Source: Neisseriaceae bacterium (GTDB lineage Bacteria; Pseudomonadota; Gammaproteobacteria; Burkholderiales; Neisseriaceae). Taken from it: a DNA stretch of 64,000 nt. Below are positions 27,579-37,118 of the stretch, piece by piece; positions within the stretch are counted from its first letter, which is position 1, and every line of letters begins with the position of its first letter. Location of the stretch: assembly GCA_016864895.1 (NCBI GenBank), contig CP046107.1, positions 1,185,741 to 1,249,740 of the forward strand. Direction: 5' to 3'. The position numbers and the translations under genes were made by a program. Under the pieces are notes generated by a model. The model was not told the origin of the DNA, did not search any database, and was given only the letters and a program-made list of their open reading frames with translations.

Positions 27579-27760
27579 TGAATTAGTTATTCCCAGTTAG
27601 TTATTTTTTTCAAATCAATTTATGAATGAATTTCCCAAGCTGAGTTATCCATTATTCCACTATTTTTTCTGAGATTGTTATGTATTTCTGTAACATAATG
27701 TCTTGAGCAGATTAATATTTTCCCAGTCACACCTTGGAGTTAGTCATACTGATGCCCAAT

Positions 27761-28759
27761 AACCTGGGGATAATAGAACTTTATTCTCATACAACATGAG
27801 TTTAAAGCACAATATGCTGATTATTTACAATCGATATTATAAAAATACAACTATTACAAAAGTAATGTAGTCACAATAGTGATTGTAACTATTCGATTTA
27901 TTTAGATTTCTATTTAAAATGGAGAATTTCGTAATATTGTATTAATCATTTGAATGAACTGTTTTGACTATTTTTTTGCCTAGCTGTTAATGTTTTCAAT
28001 GTCACAAGAATGTTCTGACATGACTTTTGTATTCACTAATATCATTGATTTCATTAATTAAATACATCTAAATAGATTTTTTACTTCCTTTAAAATATTT
28101 TGAATGTACTTACATTTTTTAGGATATCTGATTTTTTTTCAGTATTTAATGGTGTTTCATAATTTTTTAGTGACTTGTTTCAGTATTTATTTATGTAGTA
28201 AATTTTATATGCTGCCGTACCTGAGCAGAACTAATATTCCAACAATTTTAGGTAGTTGAAAAAATCTTGAAGTAATCATTAGATATAGAAGACCAAATTG
28301 GCAATCATAGGTTATTGTTTTTTTTTTATTAGTGCACTAGGACTATGCGTCCAAGATTTTTGATGAATTGAAACTATTTTTGAAACACCAGTAATGTTTG
28401 TATTTTTTATCATTGTAAATTATTGTAGTATTTTGATTTTTAATAAATATTTACGGTTATGGTCATTTTAGAATTCCAATATATCCCATTATTGCAGATT
28501 TTAAATTCAATTTTTTTAAATTTATATTTTTGATGATTTAGGTTTAAAGTGCCACGATTATTCTCAGAATTGATTAAATGATAGTGTTAGAGTATTCAGG
28601 AATGCATATGGTATAGATATTACTTTATAATCTTAAGACAGAATATAAAATAAAAAATCTGTATATACTAATAACTACTTAAAGGATATTTAATCATTGG
28701 GATAGTGAGTGGATGAGGAAGAACTGTAATTTAAATTTTTTCAAGAAGATATATTTTGA
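27761..28759. other. Very AT-rich intergenic region, no gene
   Basis: About 1 kb before nnrD, AT-rich with stops in all frames. No tRNA, known small RNA motif or CRISPR-like repeat seen. Together with 26300-27760 this makes the longest gene-poor stretch of the window. Confidence 0.5.
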
Positions 28760-29644
28760 ATGAGACAATATACTTTTTTTCAAAAAATTGACCATAACTG
28801 GCTTCAAAGTGAATTCCCAAATGTGTTTAAAGAGCGAGCAGAGGACTCACATAAAGGTACTTTTGGGAGTTTAGTGATTTTAGGTGGTAGTAAGGGAATG
28901 CAGGGTGCTTTGGTACTAGCTGGACAAAGTGCTTTGAAGATGGGGTGTGGCAAAGTGTATTTAGGATTTGTGTCAGAAAAAAAACAATCCATTGATTATA
29001 TTGCCAATTCACCGGAAATAATGATAAGAAATTATCAAGACTATTTCAATAAACAAATTCAGTTACAGGCAGCAGTGGTTGGCTGTGGTTTAGGGCACAG
29101 CTTATTAGCACAACAAATACTACAACAAAGTCTATTGAGATGGAATATTCCTATAGTGCTAGATGCGGATGCCCTGAATTTACTGGCAAAAAGAGAAATA
29201 ACTTGTCAGCTATCTGCAACGCAACATATTTTAACACCACACCCATTAGAAGCGGCGAGACTATTACATACTACGGTCGAGAAGATACAAAGTGATCGCA
29301 TACAATCTGCTTATCAAATAGCACAACAATATTGTGCAAACGTTATTTTAAAAGGACATCAAACTATTGTTTATAGTTTGAAAGATGACTCTGTTTATAT
29401 TAACCAAACGGGTAATAGTGGTCTAGCCACAGCAGGTACTGGAGATGTTTTATCGGGGATATTGGGTAGTCTGTTAGCTCAAGGTTTTCCGATTTCAGAA
29501 AGTATAAAAGCTGGGGTCTTTCTACATGGTTTGGCTGCAGATTGGCTGGTATCTAAACGTATTGGTCCTATTGGCTTAACTGCTTCTGAAATTATAGATG
29601 CTGTTCGTGATGTTAGGAATCAATTGACTTATCATCACTATTAA
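28760..29644 (+). CDS. nnrD: ADP-dependent NAD(P)H-hydrate dehydratase (YjeF C-terminal domain)
   Basis: 294 residues: ribokinase-like domain that repairs hydrated NAD(P)H using ADP. GTFGSLVILGGSKGMQGA near the N-terminus, DADALNLLA, HILTPHPLEAARLL, and the nucleotide-binding GLATAGTGDVLSGILG are all present. The epimerase (NnrE) domain fused in E. coli YjeF is absent, as in many betaproteobacteria. Converges on the metallo-hydrolase gene; their stop codons share the bases TTAA. Confidence 0.92.
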   Translation: MRQYTFFQKIDHNWLQSEFPNVFKERAEDSHKGTFGSLVILGGSKGMQGALVLAGQSALKMGCGKVYLGFVSEKKQSIDYIANSPEIMIRNYQDYFNKQIQLQAAVVGCGLGHSLLAQQILQQSLLRWNIPIVLDADALNLLAKREITCQLSATQHILTPHPLEAARLLHTTVEKIQSDRIQSAYQIAQQYCANVILKGHQTIVYSLKDDSVYINQTGNSGLATAGTGDVLSGILGSLLAQGFPISESIKAGVFLHGLAADWLVSKRIGPIGLTASEIIDAVRDVRNQLTYHHY

Positions 29645-30273
29645 AAAAAAGGATTATATTTTTTCTCATGCCCTATTGTGGTATAAGGGCCATGTCCGGT
29701 AATGACTGTAGTATCCTCGGGTAATATTAACAATTTATTTTTAATATTCTTTATTAAGTCTTGATGATTGCCCTTAGGTAGATCAGTACGTCCTATAGAT
29801 TCTAAAAATAAAACATCCCCAGCAATCAATAATTTTGCTTTTTCTGAATAGAAGACAACATGTCCAGGTGTGTGACCAGGAATTTCTAAAACTATAAAAG
29901 GATAGTGGCCTATCTTTAATTGATCTCCTTCTTTCAACCAACGGGTTGGGGTAAATGATTCTTTAAGAGGAAAGCCATAATTTTTTAGTACAGTGGGTAA
30001 GCCTTGAATCCAAAATGAATCTTCATGATGAGGGCCTAGTACATCAACTGTTTGTTTATGCAAAAATTCTGCAACTGCTTGTATATGATCAAAATGTCCA
30101 TGGGTTAGCCAAATGGCATTTAAATGTAACTGATTGTCTTTAATGAATGAGAGAAATTTGTCTACACTGCCTCCCATATCAGAGATAATACAATCTTTAG
30201 TTTCTTCATCCCATACTATGGTCGCATTTTGCATAAGACTTGTGACAGGTATAGTGTGGACTTTTAATGCCAT
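29641..30273 (-). CDS. MBL-fold metallo-hydrolase, glyoxalase II-like
   Basis: 210 residues. The metal-binding motif THGHFDHI (HxHxDH) near residue 57 is followed by IPGHTPGHVVFY, LIAGDVLF and ITGHGPYTTIGHE, giving all metal ligands of the metallo-beta-lactamase fold. Compact length fits the YcbL/GloC type of type II glyoxalases, which hydrolyse S-lactoylglutathione, but substrate cannot be set by sequence. I chose ATG at 30273 (MALKVHTIPVT) because AAGGA lies 7-8 bp before it; the 26-residue upstream extension is not family-like. Confidence 0.85.
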   Translation of the reverse strand: MALKVHTIPVTSLMQNATIVWDEETKDCIISDMGGSVDKFLSFIKDNQLHLNAIWLTHGHFDHIQAVAEFLHKQTVDVLGPHHEDSFWIQGLPTVLKNYGFPLKESFTPTRWLKEGDQLKIGHYPFIVLEIPGHTPGHVVFYSEKAKLLIAGDVLFLESIGRTDLPKGNHQDLIKNIKNKLLILPEDTTVITGHGPYTTIGHEKKYNPFF

Positions 30274-30947
30274 TAATTTATCCTTTATCATATGAATCCT
30301 GTTATAAATCATGCCAGATATTGTGCAGACTAACAAGAGGGATAAATGCATTGATATATCTATTTAGTAATTTTAAACTTTTCTCTTAATAGTTTGTTCA
30401 AGTATATTTCATTTATCAGTGAATAAACTAGGAATATAAGATATGCTATTTGGCGGGATATATATTAATACACAAAAATCATTATGAATTATATAAGCCA
30501 TACCTTTTAAATGATTCGAAGTTATTGACACACAAGTTGAGTATTTATAGTAGTTTAGTACCTATTAGGTAAATTACTTCTTATGCATTTCATTTTATGC
30601 ACCCCGTACTGATCAATGCAGAATTTTTTGATGTACACTATTACTCAATTGGCTTCGTGACAGGGGAGGATCCACTTTGCATATGTCACATCCAAATAGC
30701 CTAGGTATTTTTATATTATTAATATAATTTAATTTCCCTGGTATTCTTAAGGGGTAATTTTACACAAAAATCGAAAAAGCACTATTTAAAAACAAACAGG
30801 AGCTACTGTAGTTATTTGAGTTAATTTTTATCTCCATCTAAGAAATTACCACCTTAGATGGAGTATTCTACAATTTTTGTTAAATGCCATTTAACTGTTT
30901 TTTCTATATACATGATTAGTATTATGTAAGAATACGGTTAATTTTTT
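30274..30947. other. Intergenic region with one perfect hairpin
   Basis: About 670 bp between two minus-strand genes. Its only clear feature is a perfect 11-bp stem, CTCCATCTAAG / CTTAGATGGAG with a 10-base loop, at 30832-30863. This may terminate the PLP-enzyme transcript coming from the right, though the following T-run is weak. No gene seen. Confidence 0.5.
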
Positions 30948-32102
30948 CTATTCGTCTAATGCTTGTTTTAAGTCATGCCATATATCTTCAACATCTTCAA
31001 TACCTATTGAGAGTCGTAGTAATCCTTCAGTGATACCTAGATTATTTTTAACTTCAGTACTCATTTCACCATGAGACTGACTAGCAGAATGGTTAACCAG
31101 ACTTTCTACGCCACCTAGGCTGGAGGACATTTGAAATAATTGAAATTTTTTAATAACTCGATTAGCTTCTTCTCTACTATCTGTTTTAAGACGAATGGAT
31201 ACCAAACCACCAAATCCTCTCATTTGTTTTTTTGCAAGTTCGTGTTGAGGATGATGAGTCAAGCCTGGATAATATACTTGAGAGATTTTAGTGTGGTTTA
31301 GCAAACGTTCAGCAATTATTTGAGCATTTTCTTGATGTCTATCCATACGAATGGTTAAGGTTTTAATGCCTCTTAGTACCAAAGAACAGTCCACAGGTCC
31401 TGCAATACCACCTGTATTAATTTGAATATTTTTAATAAGTTCTGCATATCTTTTATCTTTTACGACAGCCATTCCCATTAATACATCTGAATGACCGCAT
31501 AAATATTTAGTAGCTGAATGTGCAATAAAATCAATACCATAATCTAAAGGGTTTTGTAAATAAGGCGTAGCAAAAGTATTATCGATCCCAACTAGTACAT
31601 TGTATTTTTTTGCAATATCTACTAATTGTTTGATATCTAATATTTTTAATAAAGGGTTACTAGGGGTCTCCAGCCAAACCAGTTTGGCTTTTTTTTGAGA
31701 GAGTAATTTTTGTAGGTGATCAGGATTTATTAAATCAGCAAAAAGAATATTGATTCCCCAATTTTGGTAGACTTGGGTGAGCAAATCATAAGAACCACCA
31801 TAAATATCAGCAGTAACAATAATAGTATCACCGGGTATTAAAATAGACCTCCAAATAGCATCAATAGCAGCAATGCCACTACTAAAAGCAAATGCAGCAC
31901 AGCCTTTTTCTAAATCAGCTACTGTATTCTCTAGAATAGAGCGTGTTGGATTGCTAACACGAGAATAACGAAAAGGAATATTTTCTCCTATCTCATGCAT
32001 TTTAAACATACTGTTTTGATAAATCGGAGGCATTAGGGCACGATTATGTTCTTCGGGGATGTAAGAGGAATGAATAACTTTAGTGGCTATTTTCTCGTTC
32101 AT
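30948..32102 (-). CDS. Cystathionine gamma-synthase / beta-lyase family PLP enzyme
   Basis: 384 residues of the Cys/Met metabolism class of PLP enzymes. PLP lysine in HSATKYLCGHSD, phosphate loop FSSGIAAIDAIW, substrate region ADIYGGSYDLL, C-terminal GLLRLSIGIEDVEDI. It should act in transsulfuration between cysteine and homocysteine, or in direct sulfhydrylation of an O-acyl-homoserine; MetB and MetC cannot be told apart here. I use ATG at 32102 (MNEKIATKVIH) with AAGGAG 7 bp upstream. It follows the DciA-like gene by 26 bp. Homoserine dehydrogenase in this window would feed the same pathway. Confidence 0.9.
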   Translation of the reverse strand: MNEKIATKVIHSSYIPEEHNRALMPPIYQNSMFKMHEIGENIPFRYSRVSNPTRSILENTVADLEKGCAAFAFSSGIAAIDAIWRSILIPGDTIIVTADIYGGSYDLLTQVYQNWGINILFADLINPDHLQKLLSQKKAKLVWLETPSNPLLKILDIKQLVDIAKKYNVLVGIDNTFATPYLQNPLDYGIDFIAHSATKYLCGHSDVLMGMAVVKDKRYAELIKNIQINTGGIAGPVDCSLVLRGIKTLTIRMDRHQENAQIIAERLLNHTKISQVYYPGLTHHPQHELAKKQMRGFGGLVSIRLKTDSREEANRVIKKFQLFQMSSSLGGVESLVNHSASQSHGEMSTEVKNNLGITEGLLRLSIGIEDVEDIWHDLKQALDE

Positions 32103-32128
32103 AGGTAACTCCTTTTGAATGTGTTGTA

Positions 32129-32548
32129 TTATCCTTCCTCCCAATATTTATTAGCAATAGATAACAAGAATTTTTTTAATTGTTCATCAGTTGTTGTGCT
32201 AGCAATAGTTAACAATTTGTCACGACAGTTATTAGAGAGGATAGGTCCAGGAATTTTTTTTGTGTTAGTGTTATATTTAATTCTTACTTTAATTTTTATA
32301 TCTTGTATTTGCCATTCATGAATAATCTTTAGGATTTCATCCTTTTTCATTTTTAGATAATTATTAACTAGCCCGCTGTCTGCGTAAATGCTAAGTTGAT
32401 TATTATTAATACCAACTACATTAAAATGATTCTGAAAATGAGCTGGCAACAAGGGTTGGATTTTAGCCTTAATTTGATTGAATATTTTTTGTTTCTGAAT
32501 GAGTTGGTGAATAATTTGATTATTGTCAGCAAAATTTATTTGTTTCAT
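32129..32548 (-). CDS. DciA/DUF721-like protein
   Basis: 139 residues. N-terminal DNA-binding-like domain with QKIFNQIKAKIQPLLPAHFQ and NNNQLSIYADSGLVNNYLKMKKDEIL, the layout of DUF721/DciA proteins, which load or regulate the replicative helicase DnaB in bacteria lacking DnaC. The match is to the pattern (short helices, then beta strands with LxIYxxS), not to a strong motif, so the function is tentative. It overlaps the end of plsX by 4 bp (ATGA), implying coupling, and sits where fabH follows in many other bacteria. Confidence 0.65.
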   Translation of the reverse strand: MKQINFADNNQIIHQLIQKQKIFNQIKAKIQPLLPAHFQNHFNVVGINNNQLSIYADSGLVNNYLKMKKDEILKIIHEWQIQDIKIKVRIKYNTNTKKIPGPILSNNCRDKLLTIASTTTDEQLKKFLLSIANKYWEEG

Positions 32549-33585
32549 GATGATGAGGTATCTTCCACAAAAGAAATTTTTGCTAATTGTGTGGATACAA
32601 AGTGTTTTAAAGTTTCTATATTCATCGTTAATGCTTCTTGATAAGCTTCTTTTAGGGCGTAAGAAAAACCAAAATCATCTGTTCCCCCGTGACTTTTCAC
32701 TACAATTCCATTCAACCCTAGTATGTTAGCACCATTAAAATATCTTGGATCCAACTCTTTTTTAATTCTATTAAATATGGGTATCGAAGCTAGTGCAGCT
32801 AATTTGGAAAAAAGGTTCTTGTTGAATTCATTTTTGAGTACTGCAGTAACAAAATGCATAGAACCTTCCATTGTTTTTAGCATAATATTTCCTACAAAGG
32901 CGTCACATATGATGATATCTGTTTTACCTGTAAATAAATCATTACCTTCCACATTGCCAATAAAATTTAATTCGGTTCTGGAGAGTAATTCAAAAGTTTT
33001 TTTAGTCACTTCATTCCCCTTATTTCCTTCACTACCGATATTCATTAGACCGATTCTAGGGTTTATATTTTTGGGGATCATTGCTTTGTAAAGTTCAGAA
33101 CCAAGTAGGGCGAACTGTAGTAGATATTCAGGAGTACAATCTATGTTAGCACCTAAATCAAGAGCAAGTACTTTTTGATCCTGAAATCCTGGCAGAAACT
33201 TGGCAATGGCTGGGCGACTGATACCTGGTAGCGTTTTCAATACATATTTTGATATAGCAATCAAAGCACCTGTATTGCCTGCAGATACAGCAGCATTTGC
33301 TTTTTGTGATTTTACTAGGTTGATTGCAACTCTCATAGAAGAGTCTTTTTTGTTTTTTAATGCAGACTGAGGGCTGTCATCCATTTGTACAACTTCAGAT
33401 GCGTGTTGAATGCAGATTTTATCTTTAGGTAACCGGTACTGATTAATTTTTTGCTTAATTTTAGTTTCATCCCCTACCAAAATAAGATGAACATCAGAAA
33501 CTTGTTCCAAAAACAATCTACAGCCTGGTAGTGTTACCTCTAAACCGGCATCACCACCCATCGCATCTACTGATAATGTAACCAT
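32545..33585 (-). CDS. plsX: Phosphate acyltransferase PlsX
   Basis: Makes acyl-phosphate from acyl-ACP, the first step of phospholipid synthesis by the PlsX-PlsY route. 346 residues. The N-terminus LSVDAMGGDAGLEVTLPG and SAGNTGALIAISKYVL are diagnostic, as is IICDAFVGNIMLKTMEG. Lies after yceD and rpmF in the usual order; the usual fabH is replaced by the DciA-like gene. Start ATG at 33585. Confidence 0.96.
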   Translation of the reverse strand: MVTLSVDAMGGDAGLEVTLPGCRLFLEQVSDVHLILVGDETKIKQKINQYRLPKDKICIQHASEVVQMDDSPQSALKNKKDSSMRVAINLVKSQKANAAVSAGNTGALIAISKYVLKTLPGISRPAIAKFLPGFQDQKVLALDLGANIDCTPEYLLQFALLGSELYKAMIPKNINPRIGLMNIGSEGNKGNEVTKKTFELLSRTELNFIGNVEGNDLFTGKTDIIICDAFVGNIMLKTMEGSMHFVTAVLKNEFNKNLFSKLAALASIPIFNRIKKELDPRYFNGANILGLNGIVVKSHGGTDDFGFSYALKEAYQEALTMNIETLKHFVSTQLAKISFVEDTSSS

Positions 33586-33719
33586 ATAAACTCAATCTTA
33601 TTAATCATAAAAAAATAAAACAAAAACAACCATAACCTAGAATTTAGGGCTGTTTATTTTCATTATAGCGAATAGTTTTTATCTCTACAATTAAAATAGA
33701 AAGCGATCTTGATTAGCAT

Positions 33720-33890
33720 TTATTTTTTTACTACTTTTTTACCTTTATACATTCCATTAGGTGAAATGTGATGTGGTAGATGTACTTCTCCAGTATTGCT
33801 ATCAACGCTCAAATGAATTGTTTTTAATGAGTCATGAGAGCGATGCATTCCTCTACGAGAAGGGGATTTTTTATTTTGTTGAACAGCCAT
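33720..33890 (-). CDS. rpmF: 50S ribosomal protein L32
   Basis: 56-residue ribosomal protein beginning [20 protein letters not shown] and ending [10 protein letters not shown], with the compact basic composition of L32. It has His-His in [11 protein letters not shown] where many L32 proteins carry a Cys motif, so it appears to be a zinc-free version. AAGGAG precedes the ATG. Located 31 bp after yceD and 134 bp before plsX, in the conserved yceD-rpmF-plsX operon. Confidence 0.95.
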   Translation of the reverse strand: MAVQQNKKSPSRRGMHRSHDSLKTIHLSVDSNTGEVHLPHHISPNGMYKGKKVVKK

Positions 33891-33921
33891 TTAAAACTCC
33901 TTACGAAATTTGATTTTTTGG

Positions 33922-34416
33922 TTAATTTTTTAATACCCTAAAAGGGTTAGGTTTATCCTTATTTATTTCTGCAAGACATTCATTTTCACAATCTTCATGT
34001 TGGGGTGAAAAGGGTATTGTCAGAATAACTTGATCCTCAATTAAATGCAGAAGATCAATTGCATTGTTGTCACTAACAATGCCTTCTATATTGAAATCAT
34101 CATTTAACGCTTTTGTTAAATCTTCTTCATTGTTGAAAATGATTAAATCAACTTTTTCATCCACGTGAAAACTAAAAGGCTTTAAGCATATTTGACAAAT
34201 CAGTTTTATATCACCTCGTACTTCTAACCTGAGCCTAGGTCGCATTAGTTCATCTATTGTCCCTTTGACTTTGCCGTAAACATTTTCTTCAAGAGATGCT
34301 AAAAATTCACTAGACGATACTCGTTTACCCAAATCCGAAATTTTACAGCTAAAAATTAAATCTTTTTTATTACGAGTAAAATCATCAACCTCATCAATAA
34401 CCCAGTTAGTTTTCAT
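33922..34416 (-). CDS. yceD: Large ribosomal RNA subunit accumulation protein YceD (DUF177)
   Basis: 164 residues. Core motif LICQICLKPFSFHV with a C-x2-C pair, and the later DQVILTIPFSPQHEDCEN with the second Cys pair region. YceD affects 23S rRNA processing and is nearly always found directly upstream of rpmF, as here. Divergent from the Maf gene on the plus strand. Confidence 0.92.
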   Translation of the reverse strand: MKTNWVIDEVDDFTRNKKDLIFSCKISDLGKRVSSSEFLASLEENVYGKVKGTIDELMRPRLRLEVRGDIKLICQICLKPFSFHVDEKVDLIIFNNEEDLTKALNDDFNIEGIVSDNNAIDLLHLIEDQVILTIPFSPQHEDCENECLAEINKDKPNPFRVLKN

Positions 34417-34496
34417 TTTATTTGTAATTGTAAATTTTTTATAATATTATACATTAACTATTTATGTCAATATCCAGCGATATGCTTTTTGATACA

Positions 34497-35087
34497 ATGA
34501 AAAATAACATGCTACTAATATTAGCTTCGACTTCAAAGTTTAAGAAGAGGCAATTAGAACAACTAGAAGTTGACTTTAAAGTGGAGGACTCTAGAGTAGA
34601 TGAGGTTATTTTACCGAATGAGACGCCAGATAACCTTTCTCAAAGATTATCAATTGAAAAAGCTCAAGCTCTAAAATTTAAATATCCTAATGCATTGATT
34701 ATAGGGTCAGATCAAGTTGTTGCTTGTGAAAATAAAGTGTTGGGTAAACCTTTAACTGAACAAAGGGCAATATTTAACCTTAATTTTATGGGTGATAAAT
34801 GTATTGATATTTATTCTGGTATTTGTGTTTTGAATACAGAGAAGAGCAATCAACATGTTCATGTTGAAAAAACAAGCGTTAAAATAAGGCCGTTACCTTT
34901 AGATTTGATTAAAAGGTATTTAAGGAGAGAACCTGATGCTTTGTATTGTGCTGGTGGGATCAAAAGTGAGGGGCTAGGTATGATACTTATTGAAAATATG
35001 TATACGAGAGATCCTAATGCAGTTATAGGGTTGCCCATGTATTTTTTAGTGGATGCTTTACTCAAAGAAGGCTTTCGTATAATATGA
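34497..35087 (+). CDS. Maf-family nucleoside triphosphate pyrophosphatase (YceF type)
   Basis: Hydrolyses modified nucleotides such as 7-methyl-GTP to the monophosphate. 196 residues from the ATG at 34497 (MKNNMLLILASTSKFKKRQ), near the family length; the ATG at 34464 adds 11 residues unlike the family and no clear ribosome site favours either. Maf motifs: LASTSKFKKRQLEQL, catalytic base region IGSDQVVACENKVLGKP, and the C-terminal GGIKSEGLGMILIE. Divergent from yceD, as yceF is in E. coli. Followed within 4 bp by the methylase gene. Confidence 0.9.
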   Translation: MKNNMLLILASTSKFKKRQLEQLEVDFKVEDSRVDEVILPNETPDNLSQRLSIEKAQALKFKYPNALIIGSDQVVACENKVLGKPLTEQRAIFNLNFMGDKCIDIYSGICVLNTEKSNQHVHVEKTSVKIRPLPLDLIKRYLRREPDALYCAGGIKSEGLGMILIENMYTRDPNAVIGLPMYFLVDALLKEGFRII

Positions 35088-35091
35088 CCTG

Positions 35092-35799
35092 ATGGAAGAT
35101 CATATACTTTACTTGATTCCAAGTCCCTTATCTGATAATTGTCGGCTGTGTCTTTTGCCAGAAGATATTGAGTTAGTCAAAAGATTAGATTATTTTGTGG
35201 TGGAAAATGCTAAGACTGCTCGTAAACATCTCAAAATTTTAGGTATGGAAAAATCATTGAGAGATTTGGAGATGATGGTTTTAGATAAGAACACAATATT
35301 AGATAAAATTACTTTTGCTAATTTCTTGCATCAGGGTGGGAGAATTGGGATGATGAGTGAGGCTGGTTGCCCAGCAATAGCTGATCCGGGCGCCTGGTTG
35401 GTGAGATTAGCACATGAAATGAATTTTCAAGTTGTCCCACTAGTTGGCCCTAGTAGTATTTTATTGGCATTGATGGGGTCTGGTGCCAATGGGCAGCGAT
35501 TTGTTTTTAGAGGTTATTTACCCATAGATCACCATGAAAGAGAGTTATCTATCAAGGAAATGCTTCATCGGATAAAAGATTTTAACGAAACCCAATTATT
35601 TATTGAAACACCTTATCGAAATCAGTCATTATTTGAGTTTCTTATTGAGCATTTACCTGATAATGTAATGATGACTCTAGCAATCAATTTAACAGATTAT
35701 GAATTAGAAAATATACAGAGTAGATCGATTCAAGATTGGAAAAAAGTCAAATTGTTCCCTAATATAAGTAGACAACCTTGTGTATTTGTTTTGGGTTAA
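35092..35799 (+). CDS. SAM-dependent methyltransferase, RsmI-like tetrapyrrole methylase fold
   Basis: 235 residues. LYLIPSPLSDN at the N-terminus, and MMSEAGCPAIADPG (a variant of the RsmI SDAGTP...DPG loop), PLVGPSSILLALMGSG and FIETPYRN show the tetrapyrrole/RsmI methylase fold. The RsmI target is 16S rRNA C1402, but this protein is shorter and diverged from RsmI, so it is likelier a paralog (a second RsmI-like protein is common in gammaproteobacteria and betaproteobacteria). Immediately downstream of maf; probably one transcript. Confidence 0.8.
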   Translation: MEDHILYLIPSPLSDNCRLCLLPEDIELVKRLDYFVVENAKTARKHLKILGMEKSLRDLEMMVLDKNTILDKITFANFLHQGGRIGMMSEAGCPAIADPGAWLVRLAHEMNFQVVPLVGPSSILLALMGSGANGQRFVFRGYLPIDHHERELSIKEMLHRIKDFNETQLFIETPYRNQSLFEFLIEHLPDNVMMTLAINLTDYELENIQSRSIQDWKKVKLFPNISRQPCVFVLG

Positions 35800-36063
35800 G
35801 CTGTGTGTTGAAAATTTCGAATATAGAAATAGAATAGCTTTTTATCATTAGCGATGTGCAGAGATGGAAATTATCAAATTGATTCATTAGTTCGGCTAAT
35901 ACATCTAAAATTACTCTTTAATTCTTAAGACTTAATTTTTACAATTTATACCTATGTTTTTAAAGAAATTTTAAGTTTATTTTTTAAATTTTTGCACAAA
36001 GAAAATAAAAATAGCTTAGAATAGGTTCGAATAGTTTTAAAATAATTTAAACGAAGGATAGAG

Positions 36064-37092
36064 ATGGTTTTGAAAATTGCAATTAATGGTTATGGACGTA
36101 TAGGAAGACAAGTTTTAAGGGCAATTTATGAATATAATTTGAGAGATCAGTTTGAAATTGTTGCTGTTAATGCATTAGGTGATACAAAAACAAATGCTCA
36201 TTTGACACGATATGACACGACACATGGTTTTTTTACTCAAGATATTGATTATGATGATGGGCACTTATATATTAAGGGTGACAAAATTCCTTTTTATGCA
36301 ACACGTGATCCTGCGGAGCTTCCTTGGAGAGATTTGGAAGTTGATCTGGTTATGGAGTGTACTGGTGCATTTACTAGTAAAGACAGATGTCGAGCTCATT
36401 TAGATTCAGGTGCAAAAAAGGTATTAATTTCAGCACCTGGAGGAGCAGATGTTGATGCAACTGTTGTTTATGGCGTTAATCATCAGGTTTTACAATCAGA
36501 CATGTTGGTTGTTTCCAATGCATCTTGTACTACTAATTGCTTGGCTCCAGTTGCTAAACCGTTGCATGAAAGTTTAGGAATTGTCAAAGGGTTGATGACA
36601 ACTATTCATGCTTTTACTAATGATCAAGTTTTATTAGATGTGAAACATAAAGATTTACGTCGAGCCAGAAGTGCTGTGACTAATTTGATTCCAACAAAAA
36701 CAGGTGCAGCCAAAGCGCTTGGATTAGTCTTACCAGAATTACAAGGGAGACTGGATGGTTTTTCTGTTCGTGTCCCAACCATGAACGTTTCATTGGTTGA
36801 TTTATCTTTTCAGGCAGCTAGGGATACTAGTATTGAAGAAGTTAATAAAATTTTAAAGCAGGCATCCGAAAATGAATTGAAAGGAGTGCTAGGATATAAT
36901 GCCTTATCTCTTGTTTCAAGTGACTTTAATCATACAACTACTGCTTCTATTTTTGATGAGACGTTAACTAAAGTTTCAAATGGAGACTTTGTTAAAGTAT
37001 TGGCTTGGTATGATAATGAGTGGGGGTTTAGTTGTCAGATGTTAAATACGGCAAGAGCTATGTTTGATATGCCAGTGACTTTATTTAATTGA
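36064..37092 (+). CDS. gap: Glyceraldehyde-3-phosphate dehydrogenase, type I
   Basis: Oxidises glyceraldehyde 3-phosphate to 1,3-bisphosphoglycerate. 342 residues. [14 protein letters not shown] (Rossmann start), [12 protein letters not shown] with the catalytic Cys, [10 protein letters not shown] with the catalytic His, and [12 protein letters not shown]. The cofactor loop reads [13 protein letters not shown] and lacks the Asp right after Asn that selects for NAD+ in classical enzymes, so NADP use or erythrose-4-phosphate activity is possible. GAAGGATAGAG precedes the ATG. The 264 bp upstream shows no gene. Confidence 0.93.
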   Translation: MVLKIAINGYGRIGRQVLRAIYEYNLRDQFEIVAVNALGDTKTNAHLTRYDTTHGFFTQDIDYDDGHLYIKGDKIPFYATRDPAELPWRDLEVDLVMECTGAFTSKDRCRAHLDSGAKKVLISAPGGADVDATVVYGVNHQVLQSDMLVVSNASCTTNCLAPVAKPLHESLGIVKGLMTTIHAFTNDQVLLDVKHKDLRRARSAVTNLIPTKTGAAKALGLVLPELQGRLDGFSVRVPTMNVSLVDLSFQAARDTSIEEVNKILKQASENELKGVLGYNALSLVSSDFNHTTTASIFDETLTKVSNGDFVKVLAWYDNEWGFSCQMLNTARAMFDMPVTLFN

Positions 37093-37118
37093 CCAGACAA
37101 TAGATGAATTGACGATAT

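Larger units (their letters stand above)
26875..27590. repeat. Diverged tandem duplication carrying the EexN-like gene
   Basis: 26877-26957 matches 27250-27330 (AAAAGAAATCAT shared, then a shared TGATG/TGATC region, CAAATT and GAGACAAA followed by ATTATT), and the eexN gene at 26977-27195 matches remnants at 27370-27578. Period about 375 bp. A shorter third echo with CCAGTTAGTTATTTTTTTC and TTCCCAAGCTGAG lies around 27595-27720. Confidence 0.6.
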
